The notes: a model not told the origin generated them from the letters alone. A stretch of DNA of 7,470 nt from Arcobacteraceae bacterium (GCA_023229945.1 JALNYH010000042.1:1-7470); one strand, 5' to 3'. Shown: positions 1 to 6,247, counted from the first letter of the stretch. Numbers and translations are program-made.

Positions 1-3
1 TAA

Positions 4-79
4 AAACCCCTTTTATCTTGCCGTATTGTAGCAAGCAAATACAAGGATTGCTTTGATTTAAAGCAATGTTTTGGGGTTT
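4..79. other. Possible branched stem structure in the left intergenic DNA
   Basis: AAACCCC (4-10) can pair with GGGGTTT (73-79), enclosing two hairpins: CTTGC/GCAAG (17-21 with 31-35) and the perfect 8-bp stem ATTGCTTT/AAAGCAAT (47-54 with 60-67, 5-nt loop). On the minus strand the outer stem ends GGGGTTTTTA, a short U tract, so it could end the island transcript; equally it could be part of an RNA or gene beyond the left edge. I see no coding sequence in 1-263. The pairing is seen in the sequence; any function is a guess. Confidence 0.35.
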
Positions 80-87
80 GAGTGAAG

Positions 88-158
88 TGTAAAGATTTTG
101 GTGTTTTTTTGACATATTAGAAGAACGTGTAAAAAATTTGCCATTTTCTTTACATGTC
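88..158. repeat. Repeat couplet A (two ~31-nt dyad units) downstream of the DUF1016 gene
   Basis: The units lie at 88-118 and 128-158 (period 40). The left unit matches couplet C's right unit at 26 of 31 positions; the right unit matches couplet B's right unit at 26 of 31. In the right unit the arms are ACGTGTAAA / TTTACATGT, paired throughout except for one G-T wobble, so dyad symmetry is kept with different bases than in couplets B and C. A shorter degenerate third unit (GGTAAAATTT...AACATAG, 171-197) may follow. Unlike B and C, this couplet lies downstream of the last island gene rather than before a start codon. Confidence 0.7.
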
Positions 159-263
159 TTTTGAGCTATGGGTAAAATTTATTGTTTTTTAACATAGCAC
201 GGTTTGCCGATATTGCTTTTTTTAGGACTTTTTAGGTTTCGATTTGGTGTGTTAGCAAAGAAA

Positions 264-1331
264 TCACTCCATATCCTCCAAATCATCTTTAACCAACTTT
301 TCAAGCTCTTTAATTGTTGGGAGTACTACTTTATATTTTGATACAAAAAGATTTTCATCAAGCCCTGCGGTAGCATATTCTACTTTCACATTATTTTTCT
401 CTGTACAAAGTATGATACCTATAGGTGGATTATCATTTTGTGTTGAAATCTCATTTTTGTAGTAGTTGAGATAAAAATTCATCTGTCCCACATCCGCATA
501 ATTAAAAGCTCTCACTTTTAAATCTACAAGTACATGGCATTGAAGTACTCGATGATAGAAGACTAAATCTATTCGGTCATGTTCATTTTCTATTGATATT
601 CTTTTTTGCCGTGCCTCAAAACAAAATCCAGTACCAAGTTCCAGCAAAAATGCCTCTATATGATTGAGTAATGCCGTTTCTAAATCACTCTCACTGTAGC
701 ATTGTTTGCTCTCAAATCCTGTAAACTCTAAAATATAAGGCTCTTTAATGATTGAAGCTGGATTAAAAACCTCTTTTTTATTCTCTAGTGATTGGAGTAA
801 ACTTTTTTTATCAGTAGAGAGACCAACTCTTTCAAAAAGTAGTAATTCTATTTGCCTTTTTAACTCTCTTACACTCCAGTTGCCTTTAATGGTTTCAACT
901 TCATAAAATGTTCTTTTTAGCTCATCGTCTATTTTTACAAGCTCAATAAAATGGGTAAAACTACAAGTTCTCAAAAGCTTATCTATCGGCACTTGCAAAG
1001 ATTGGTCAATCACCGATTGACTTTTTTTATCAGAGATTTTAAATTGGTCAGTCAGTGATTGACTTATTTGCGGATAAGTGAGATAAAATTGTCTCATAAG
1101 CTTTAAAGCAGTAGGTGAAACTCCTTTAATATGTACTAACTTTTGAGCTAAATTCTCTATAACTTTTTGCCCATAAGTTGCTCTATCACTCCCATTTTGC
1201 TCATACTCAACGATGTAGTAGCCGATAACAAAATTTCTCAAAGTGAGATTGACACTTACACTTTGTAATGCTTTTACTTGAAAAGTATTGTGTGCTGTTT
1301 CGATGTTTGATATGAGTGTTGATAGGGTCAT
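264..1331 (-). CDS. DUF1016/YhcG-type PD-(D/E)xK nuclease
   Basis: Member of the YhcG-like family, which commonly lies beside type I restriction-modification genes; a nuclease role in defence or DNA processing is inferred from the fold. Domains: an N-terminal DUF1016_N helical region (about 10-165, ending in the hallmark NWSVRELKRQIELLLFERVGLS-like stretch at 151-172) and a C-terminal PD-(D/E)xK domain with E218 in ESDLETALLNHI, D255 in DRIDLVF and D270-L271-K272 in VDLKVRAF, followed by QMNFYLNYY and PPIGIILC as expected. The 355-aa length is normal for the family and all catalytic positions are present. The hinge at about 89-112 carries an internal repeat (SQSLTDQF / SQSVIDQS). The ATG lies one base after the hsdM-remnant stop and has only a weak Shine-Dalgarno, so it is probably translated by re-initiation. 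GC is higher than in hamAB. Confidence 0.85.
   Translation of the reverse strand: MTLSTLISNIETAHNTFQVKALQSVSVNLTLRNFVIGYYIVEYEQNGSDRATYGQKVIENLAQKLVHIKGVSPTALKLMRQFYLTYPQISQSLTDQFKISDKKSQSVIDQSLQVPIDKLLRTCSFTHFIELVKIDDELKRTFYEVETIKGNWSVRELKRQIELLLFERVGLSTDKKSLLQSLENKKEVFNPASIIKEPYILEFTGFESKQCYSESDLETALLNHIEAFLLELGTGFCFEARQKRISIENEHDRIDLVFYHRVLQCHVLVDLKVRAFNYADVGQMNFYLNYYKNEISTQNDNPPIGIILCTEKNNVKVEYATAGLDENLFVSKYKVVLPTIKELEKLVKDDLEDME
1001..1065. repeat. Internal 23-nt direct repeat in the DUF1016 gene
   Basis: ATTGGTCA...GATTGACTT occurs at 1001-1023 and again at 1043-1065, 20 of 23 bases identical, 42 bp (14 codons) apart. It encodes SQSLTDQF and SQSVIDQS in the linker of the N-terminal domain. 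Copy one is also an inverted repeat, GTCAATC-ACC-GATTGAC (1005-1021). The in-frame period means copy number could change without breaking the gene. Confidence 0.65.
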
Positions 1332-1332
1332 T

Positions 1333-1482
1333 TTAGATTTCCATTTGATTTTGGGTATCTTCTAGGTCGTTGAGAAATTTAAGAAAAAGCACCCAAGAGA
1401 TTTGCTCCGTGTAGTGCATCGCACCGCTTATTCCATCATCTCTGCGGAGTATGTCTGTTATTCTGTTTATTTTTGATTCCAA
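1333..1482 (-). pseudogene. hsdM: hsdM remnant: N-terminal 49 codons of a type I restriction-modification methyltransferase
   Basis: Translating the gap between hamB and the DUF1016 gene gives 49 residues beginning MESKINRITD (TTG start at 1480-1482) and containing ILRRDDGISGAMHYTEQISW, then VLFLKFLNDLE. This is the characteristic N-terminus of HsdM, the modification subunit of type I systems, which is normally around 500 residues. Everything else is missing, including the SAM-binding and NPPY catalytic motifs. Similarity to HsdM seems to fade after about residue 41; the last eight residues (DTQNQMEI) may come from a deletion junction. A good Shine-Dalgarno, AAAAGGA (1489-1495), lies 6 nt before TTG, and the frame is intact to TAA at 1333-1335, one base before the next ATG. 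It may therefore still be translated, as a leader for the downstream gene. No hsdS or hsdR is visible in the window. Confidence 0.75.
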
Positions 1483-1514
1483 GTTTTTTCCTTTTATTCT
1501 ATAATTTATAGTTT

Positions 1515-4031
1515 TTATTCAATAGGAGCAAGATACTTATTTATCTCAAATTGAAATAATTCAGATTGTTTTTTTACATAATCACTAAAACCATCTTTTG
1601 GCACTAAATTACCATAATCATCTACACCAATCTTTTCATATTGATTATCTTCAATTAACTGACTAATAATATTAACATTTAACCCTATTTTTGAAAGTTT
1701 AATCAATTCTTCATTGTCTGTGCCATATGTGTGTAAGTTGTATTCTTTTTTAGTAATTAAGTGAAAATCATACATAAAATTAATCAATTTATTTAATTTA
1801 AAACTTACAAAATCTTCCTCAATTTTTAATTTCACTATAGCTAAATTAATAAGTTTAGAATCATCATCTTTATATTTAGCTAAATCAACATATACATTTC
1901 TTAAATACTTTTTACTTTCGTATTTTTTTGTCTCTTTAGTCGTTTCTCCATAAGTTGTTCCTATAAATAATTTAGGTTCATTTGAATCTGCTTTGCTTTT
2001 AAAATATATATAAGTGCTATTAATATTATTTTTCAAAGGTAATTTTTGTATTTTTTCTAAATAATTTTTATAATAATTTCGTGCTTTTTCATTTTTTAAT
2101 CTCTCAACTTCAAAATCGGTAATTTTTTCTTCTAATTGTTTAATAAAAATCCAATATATTTTTAAAACTAAATCATACTGTTTAAAATTTGAATCATCTT
2201 TATAAACATTTATTTTTTGTGCAATAAAATCAGTAACATTATTTAAATCATTGTAAAAATCATCTATATTGTTTTGAATGAAATACTTTTTAATTTTATT
2301 CACAAATGATAAAGTTGCATCATCTTCGATGAGAAATTGTGTGTGTTTTAAAATCTCAAAATCTTTTTTTCTTTTCTTTTCCTTCGCCTGTTCTTTCGTT
2401 TCATATTCTGATTTTTGAAATGTTAATTTGTCAATATCGTATTCAGTCATTATAGGATTTTGAATTATATCTGTAAAACTATGTTCTCTTAATAGTTCAA
2501 TTTTATTTTTCATAACATTTTTGCCTTGATATTTTTCTGTACTAATAAAATGAATATTTGAGACTAATTTATTTAAATTTTTCTCTTGAAAAACATAGTT
2601 CAGTCGATTAACTCGTCCTATTAAATTTACTAAATTTTTTCCATCTTGACGATCTGTACTTGCTATATATAAATTATCTATAGGAAGATTAATTCCTTCC
2701 AATATAACTGTATTTGCTATTATGTATTTAAATTTCTTTATTTTATTAAATTGGTATTCTAAATACTCTTTTACAATGTTTGGCATTTTTGCATGAATAT
2801 AAATAATACCTTTATTTATTGTTTTATTGATATAAAAGTTTTCATGTACTTCTTTCGATAGAGTGTCTATTATTGTTTGTATTTCATCATCATTTTCTAT
2901 ATTCTCAAAAATGCTTTGATTATATAAATCATTAGCCAAGTCCTCTATTTTATTAGGTTTATAGTGAAAAATAAAATTTTTATTTTTAGATGATTTTTTT
3001 ATATAGGTAAACTCGTCTATATTATTTTCAGATGGTGGTAAATACTCATTTGTAAACTTATCGTATTGTAAAACTTGATTATCTTTGAAAAGAAAAATTT
3101 CCTCACACTTTAGATTATGTCTTATTTCATAACTATCAATTTTTTCATCACTTTCAAGTTTCAAATTTTCAATATCATCAACCAATGGAGATAGATAGAT
3201 GACTTTCTGTTGAGCATTTTTACTTTTATTTATTTTGAGTAATCTTGATAAAATTAAGCCTCTTGAATCATCTCGTTTATACTCAAATATTTTATGTGCT
3301 TCATCTATAAATAAAATATCAAAATATCCACCTTTATTAATCAATCTTGTTGCTCTCTCTTGCGTCAAAATTCCTATAAATCTATCTTGATTTTCATACA
3401 TTTCATCATGCAAAATAATCTTATAATTAAGAGACAATTTTTGTATATTTTTGAATGTCTGTATCAGTAATGATTTTGTTGGTACAATAATCCCGATTTT
3501 TGAAAATTTTTCTTGAAGAAGAAAAGTTGAGATTAAAGAACTTTTACCAAAAGATGTCGGAGCTATATATGCAAGTGTGTTTGAAGTACTTTCTAAAAGT
3601 TTTTTAACTGAATTATGCTGTTCTAAAGTTTCAATATAATTTTCTCGTTCATTTATATATTTTGATTTCAAAAATTTATGACTTATTACATCAGATACAT
3701 TGTTTGGTTGTATTTTTTGATTATCAATCAGTATATTACAAATCGGAAAAAATCCTATTTGGATACTAATATCATACAATGGTTTGAAATCATTAAATAA
3801 TTGTGAATATTTTAAAATGATGTAATAAGCTAATCTGAAATAACTTCTATATCTCTTGTCTTGGTTATAAAAGTTAAAAAATAAAATGGCACACAAAAGA
3901 ATAAATTCTTGATCTTTGGGTGTTATATCCTGATTTCCAACTATCAATTTATGAAAGGTGTCTTTAAATTCTTCTGTATTTTTTAAAGTCGTTAGCTGAC
4001 TTTTTTCTATTCCTTTACTATATTTTTTCAT
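1515..4031 (-). CDS. hamB: HamB-like superfamily 2 DEAH-box helicase (Hachiman/AbpAB type)
   Basis: DNA helicase partner of HamA, thought to sense aberrant DNA and to control the nuclease. Numbered from the ATG at 4029-4031 (838 aa): an N-terminal helical region at 1-150; Walker A APTSFGKS at 157-164; motif Ia VPTKSLLIQ at 183-191; DEAH at 243-246; motif III YLSPL at 279-283; HAKMP at 413-417, a Ski2-like feature; motif V region NTVILEGINLP at 440-450; motif VI GRVNR at 472-476; then a long lysine-rich, largely helical C-terminal part (about 540-838) without recognised motifs. All ATPase motifs look intact. I chose ATG over the TTG codon just upstream because AGGA (4039-4042) is 7 nt from ATG but only 4 from TTG. 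It overlaps hamA by 14 nt. GC in a hand-counted 60-bp sample (2101-2160) is about 22%. Confidence 0.85.
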   Translation of the reverse strand: MKKYSKGIEKSQLTTLKNTEEFKDTFHKLIVGNQDITPKDQEFILLCAILFFNFYNQDKRYRSYFRLAYYIILKYSQLFNDFKPLYDISIQIGFFPICNILIDNQKIQPNNVSDVISHKFLKSKYINERENYIETLEQHNSVKKLLESTSNTLAYIAPTSFGKSSLISTFLLQEKFSKIGIIVPTKSLLIQTFKNIQKLSLNYKIILHDEMYENQDRFIGILTQERATRLINKGGYFDILFIDEAHKIFEYKRDDSRGLILSRLLKINKSKNAQQKVIYLSPLVDDIENLKLESDEKIDSYEIRHNLKCEEIFLFKDNQVLQYDKFTNEYLPPSENNIDEFTYIKKSSKNKNFIFHYKPNKIEDLANDLYNQSIFENIENDDEIQTIIDTLSKEVHENFYINKTINKGIIYIHAKMPNIVKEYLEYQFNKIKKFKYIIANTVILEGINLPIDNLYIASTDRQDGKNLVNLIGRVNRLNYVFQEKNLNKLVSNIHFISTEKYQGKNVMKNKIELLREHSFTDIIQNPIMTEYDIDKLTFQKSEYETKEQAKEKKRKKDFEILKHTQFLIEDDATLSFVNKIKKYFIQNNIDDFYNDLNNVTDFIAQKINVYKDDSNFKQYDLVLKIYWIFIKQLEEKITDFEVERLKNEKARNYYKNYLEKIQKLPLKNNINSTYIYFKSKADSNEPKLFIGTTYGETTKETKKYESKKYLRNVYVDLAKYKDDDSKLINLAIVKLKIEEDFVSFKLNKLINFMYDFHLITKKEYNLHTYGTDNEELIKLSKIGLNVNIISQLIEDNQYEKIGVDDYGNLVPKDGFSDYVKKQSELFQFEINKYLAPIE

Positions 4032-4836
4032 CAATATATCCTATAAAATTTTCAATTGATTTTTTATTTATACATAAAATATTCATCTTTTTATATTTAT
4101 ACTTTTTTGTCAATCTTTCCAACTCAACTTTTAAGTTGTCATTATTAATTATAGTCCATTTGTCTTCTAAAAAAATTGTTGAACTAGGTATAACATTGAA
4201 ATTTTTTATATTCTCAAAATCTTTTTTATTGAATCTTTTTTTAAATGAATTTAAATTCTCTATTAATGATTTATCTAGGTTTACTTGTAATAAACTTGCA
4301 TGACTAATTGCATTATTCCAAGGAGAAATAGGATTATTATTGCTATCTAACTTTTTCCCTTGTAGTTTTTTATCTATATCATGAAATGCTTCGCCAATAT
4401 TTGAATTATGACTAGCATTTTGCGTAGTATGCAAACTTGATTTACTTTCATACAACCACATTTCATCATTTAATTGATATAAACCATCAAAACCTTTTTT
4501 CATAGAACCTTGTTCTTCTAAATTTTGGAAAATAAAATGTTGTTCATAGTCTAAAGATTTCATATATAAGTGGCAAAAAAATTCTGCAATAAAACCAGCT
4601 TTTTTCTTATAGTCTTTACCATTAAACCAGTTCTTAATTTCTATTCTCACATCATCTAAATCATCGTCTCCTAAAATTCCATTCCATATTGAGGTAATTG
4701 ATTCGTTTATAAATTCTTTAAAAGCTTCATCGTAGTCTTCTATATTGATAAAATGAAAACTCAATTTATCTTTCGTTACTTCTATTACATTTACATCAAA
4801 AGGATTTATACTTGAATAATTTTTAGAAATATTCAT
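4018..4836 (-). CDS. hamA: HamA-like DUF1837 nuclease of a Hachiman/AbpAB-type defence system
   Basis: Putative nuclease effector of the two-gene Hachiman anti-phage system. It is expected to bind its helicase partner and cut DNA when the helicase senses damaged or invading DNA. What is visible over 272 aa: a helix with a conserved acid (GFIAEFFCHLYM, Glu85), then a PD-(D/E)xK core made of GFDG (Asp117) and, 13 residues later, E130-S-K132 in LYESKSS. This fits the DUF1837 pattern. There is no signal peptide and no membrane segment. The ATG start is supported by the run AGAGAGGG ending six bases upstream (4843-4850). The 3' end overlaps hamB by 14 bases, which indicates translational coupling. 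Very AT-rich compared with flanking genes, suggesting recent transfer. HamA and AbpA are related families and I cannot separate them by eye. The C-terminal part (about 185-272) shows no motif I recognise. Confidence 0.8.
   Translation of the reverse strand: MNISKNYSSINPFDVNVIEVTKDKLSFHFINIEDYDEAFKEFINESITSIWNGILGDDDLDDVRIEIKNWFNGKDYKKKAGFIAEFFCHLYMKSLDYEQHFIFQNLEEQGSMKKGFDGLYQLNDEMWLYESKSSLHTTQNASHNSNIGEAFHDIDKKLQGKKLDSNNNPISPWNNAISHASLLQVNLDKSLIENLNSFKKRFNKKDFENIKNFNVIPSSTIFLEDKWTIINNDNLKVELERLTKKYKYKKMNILCINKKSIENFIGYIDEKI
4039..4042 (-). promoter_or_regulatory. hamB ribosome binding site inside hamA
   Basis: AGGA on the minus strand lies within the last codons of hamA (Gly-Tyr-Ile-Asp) and is 7 nt from the ATG at 4029-4031. 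It decides the hamB start against the neighbouring TTG at 4032-4034 and implies that ribosomes finishing hamA feed hamB. Confidence 0.6.
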
Positions 4837-4854
4837 CTACACCCTCTCTCTATC

Positions 4855-4860
4855 TTTATA
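4855..4860 (-). promoter_or_regulatory. Weak candidate -10 (TATAAA) for hamAB
   Basis: The minus strand reads GGATTATAAAGATAG just upstream of the hamA ribosome binding site (AGAGAGGG, 4843-4850). A start of transcription about 7 bases downstream would leave a leader of only 10-15 nt and would cut into the Shine-Dalgarno, so this site is doubtful. No better -10 is visible in the 95-bp fic-hamA gap, and read-through from fic is the main alternative. Confidence 0.2.
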
Positions 4861-4868
4861 ATCCAACA

Positions 4869-4940
4869 TGTCAAAATTTCTCTCTTTTTTTAACATAACA
4901 TCCCCTACAAGTAAAGATTTTACCATTTTCTTTACATATC
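4869..4940. repeat. Repeat couplet B (two ~31-nt dyad units) between fic and hamA
   Basis: The units lie at 4869-4899 and 4910-4940 (period 41). The right unit has the cleanest dyad of the set: GTAAAGA and TCTTTAC arms around 11 bases. It matches the right units of couplets A and C at 26 of 31 positions each. Bases 4932-4940 also encode the Fic C-terminus (Asp-Met-stop, GATATGTAA), so the repeat overlaps coding sequence. On the other side it reaches into the hamA leader, with CAACATG at 4865-4871 shared with couplet C near the fic leader. Confidence 0.75.
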
Positions 4941-6002
4941 TTTAAACAAATCAAAAAGCTTGGTATGGATATAAAAAATCTCTTTACCTATCTTTTTACT
5001 TGATAAGATGCCCAACTTCTCAAGTTCATGAAGATAGTTTGTCGCTGTTGGTCTTGATACACCTAGTTGCTCCTCTATAAAAGCTCTTTTGGTATATGGG
5101 TGATAGAAAAGTGCTTCTAGCAAATCTTTACTATATATTTTTGGTTTTTGTTCTATGATGATGTTTTTTGTTTCGTTCATAAGGTTTTCGATACTTTTGA
5201 TAGTCTGGATTGTCTCTCTTGCTATCTCTTCGACACCTCTGAGCATAAACAAAATCCACTCATTTAATCCATCGTTAAAACTCACATCACTAAGCAGTCT
5301 ATAATAATCAGCTTTGTGCCTAATGATATACCGACTCAAATAGAGTATTGGTACATCCAATAACTCTTCTAACACAAGATACAAAATATTGATGATTCTT
5401 CCTGTTCGTCCATTACCATCATAAAAAGGGTGGATTGACTCAAACTGATAATGAATAATTGCCATCTTGACTAAGCTATCAAACTCTTCCAAACTTCCAT
5501 CATTGATATACTCCACAAGATTTGACATAAGATCTTCTATATCTTTTGGATTTTGCGGTGGAATGAGTTTTATCTCTCCTGTTTTTGGGTTTTTGAGTAC
5601 TGTTCCGCTTTGTTTTCTAAAACCTGCATCGTTTTGCTCTAGCGTAGCTTGAATCTCTTTGATATGGTTGATACTAAGCATCTGTTTTGTTTTGATGATT
5701 TCAAACCCTAGTGTCAGAGCATCTTTGTAGTTTTGCACCTCTTTGATGTCGCTACTAAGTGAACTATCTGAAATAGTAGAGCGATAAATCTCATCATGAG
5801 TGGTGATAATATTCTCTATCTCACTACTATCTTTGGCTTCTTGTAGTACCAAAGTATTAATAACTATTTGTTGATTTGGTAAAGAGTTGGCTATACCTTT
5901 TAGCTCTGCTAGGGTTTTATGAGCGTGAATGGTAGCTCTTAAAATCTCTTTTGTCTCTATATCTTTTTTAATAGGCAATTTATTTGGTATAAACTCTTTC
6001 AT
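4932..6002 (-). CDS. Fic family protein, class II self-inhibited, with C-terminal winged helix
   Basis: Fic domain enzymes usually transfer AMP from ATP to a hydroxyl side chain of a target protein. Domains in order: an N-terminal Fic_N region with the inhibitory motif SSEIEN at 59-64, fitting (S/T)xxxE(G/N); the Fic core with the complete active-site motif HPFYDGNGRTGR at 191-202; and a C-terminal winged-helix segment at about 295-345 (SRPTATNYLHELEKLGIL as recognition region). All key residues are present, so the enzyme should be competent and held off by its own helix, with no separate antitoxin gene. The ATG start is supported by GGGAG eight bases upstream (6011-6015). The 356-aa length and layout resemble Fic-wHTH proteins such as Shewanella SO_4266. 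Such genes often sit beside type I restriction systems; a role in defence is inferred from context. The last codons and stop lie inside repeat couplet B. Confidence 0.9.
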   Translation of the reverse strand: MKEFIPNKLPIKKDIETKEILRATIHAHKTLAELKGIANSLPNQQIVINTLVLQEAKDSSEIENIITTHDEIYRSTISDSSLSSDIKEVQNYKDALTLGFEIIKTKQMLSINHIKEIQATLEQNDAGFRKQSGTVLKNPKTGEIKLIPPQNPKDIEDLMSNLVEYINDGSLEEFDSLVKMAIIHYQFESIHPFYDGNGRTGRIINILYLVLEELLDVPILYLSRYIIRHKADYYRLLSDVSFNDGLNEWILFMLRGVEEIARETIQTIKSIENLMNETKNIIIEQKPKIYSKDLLEALFYHPYTKRAFIEEQLGVSRPTATNYLHELEKLGILSSKKIGKEIFYIHTKLFDLFKDM

Positions 6003-6033
6003 CTATAGAACTCCCTTATTTGATCACCCAACA

Positions 6034-6105
6034 TGCAAAAATTTTTCACTTTTTTTGACATATTATACACTATATGTAAAGATTTTGCTATTTTTATTAC
6101 ATATC
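6034..6105. repeat. Repeat couplet C (two ~31-nt dyad units) between lpd and fic
   Basis: Two related 31-nt units lie at 6034-6064 and 6075-6105 (period 41, 10-nt spacer). The right unit matches the right unit of couplet B at 26 of 31 positions and the left unit of couplet A at 26 of 31. It carries outer arms ATATGTAA / TTACATAT. The left unit shares 23 of 31 positions with the right. A weaker third TGTAAA...TTTACA pair (6110-6144) may be a decayed copy. The whole couplet aligns without gaps to couplet B over about 90 bp, including the bases nearer the downstream gene. Function unknown: a promoter/operator array or a REP-like element are both possible. Confidence 0.75.
6062..6067 (-). promoter_or_regulatory. 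Candidate -10 box (TATAAT) for fic
   Basis: On the minus strand the sequence reads GTGTATAATATG, a perfect TATAAT 60 bases upstream of the fic start codon, giving an expected leader of about 50 nt. There is no convincing -35 at 16-18 bp. That would be normal for Campylobacterota sigma-70 promoters, which rely on the -10 and AT-rich periodicity. The box lies at the junction between the left repeat unit and the couplet spacer, so the repeat would form part of the promoter. Chance occurrence in AT-rich DNA is a real alternative. Confidence 0.4.
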
Positions 6106-6219
6106 CTTGTGTAAATCAAATTATAAATCTCACTTTATTTTACATTCGTAACATTGTAACCAAGAAAAGTTTATTTTAAGATTTAGAGTATCGTTATTTA
6201 GGGGAGTTTTAAAGTGGTG

Positions 6220-6247
6220 TGTAAAGAGAAATTACTTTCTCTTTACA
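6220..6247 (-). terminator. Perfect 12-bp hairpin spanning the lpd stop codon
   Basis: The arms TGTAAAGAGAAA (6220-6231) and TTTCTCTTTACA (6236-6247) are exact reverse complements around the 4-nt loop TTAC. The lpd stop codon (6232-6234) lies in the loop. No strong U-run follows on the minus strand, so it is at best an atypical intrinsic terminator, or a stem that protects the mRNA 3' end. Its outer eight bases (TGTAAAGA / TCTTTACA) are the same termini seen in the dispersed repeat units of this window. The hairpin itself is seen directly; the terminator role is inferred. Confidence 0.55.

Noticed and set aside
200..227. Intrinsic terminator: CGGTTTGCCG hairpin followed by a T-run
   Set aside because: The stem is only 3 bp unless a 4-nt bulge is allowed, and the T-run is on the plus strand, where no gene in this window would use it.
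1499..1511. CTATAA-T-TTATAG palindrome between hamB and the hsdM remnant as an operator
   Set aside because: A 6-bp pure A/T-rich palindrome is expected by chance in DNA of this composition and has no second copy.
4032..4034. TTG as the hamB start codon
   Set aside because: It is only 4 nt from the AGGA ribosome binding site, whereas the adjacent ATG at 4029-4031 is at the usual 7 nt.
5467..5652. Plus-strand open frame of 61 codons inside fic
   Set aside because: It lies wholly antisense to the well-supported Fic coding region, including its conserved core, and its translation shows no recognisable domain.
4869..6105. CRISPR array formed by the ~31-nt repeats
   Set aside because: There are only two units per site, the gaps between units are 9-10 nt rather than spacer-length, the units are imperfect, and there are no cas genes.
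88..6105. Integron attC sites flanking cassettes
   Set aside because: Same-strand genes with palindromes between them invite this, but I see no GTTRRRY/RYYYAAC core sites and no integrase, and the hamAB module is far larger than a normal cassette.
5929..6114. Plus-strand open frame of 61 codons over the fic start and repeat couplet C
   Set aside because: It starts antisense to the Fic N-terminus and runs through repeats and the leader; the hydrophobic, Phe/Leu-rich end simply reflects T-rich DNA.
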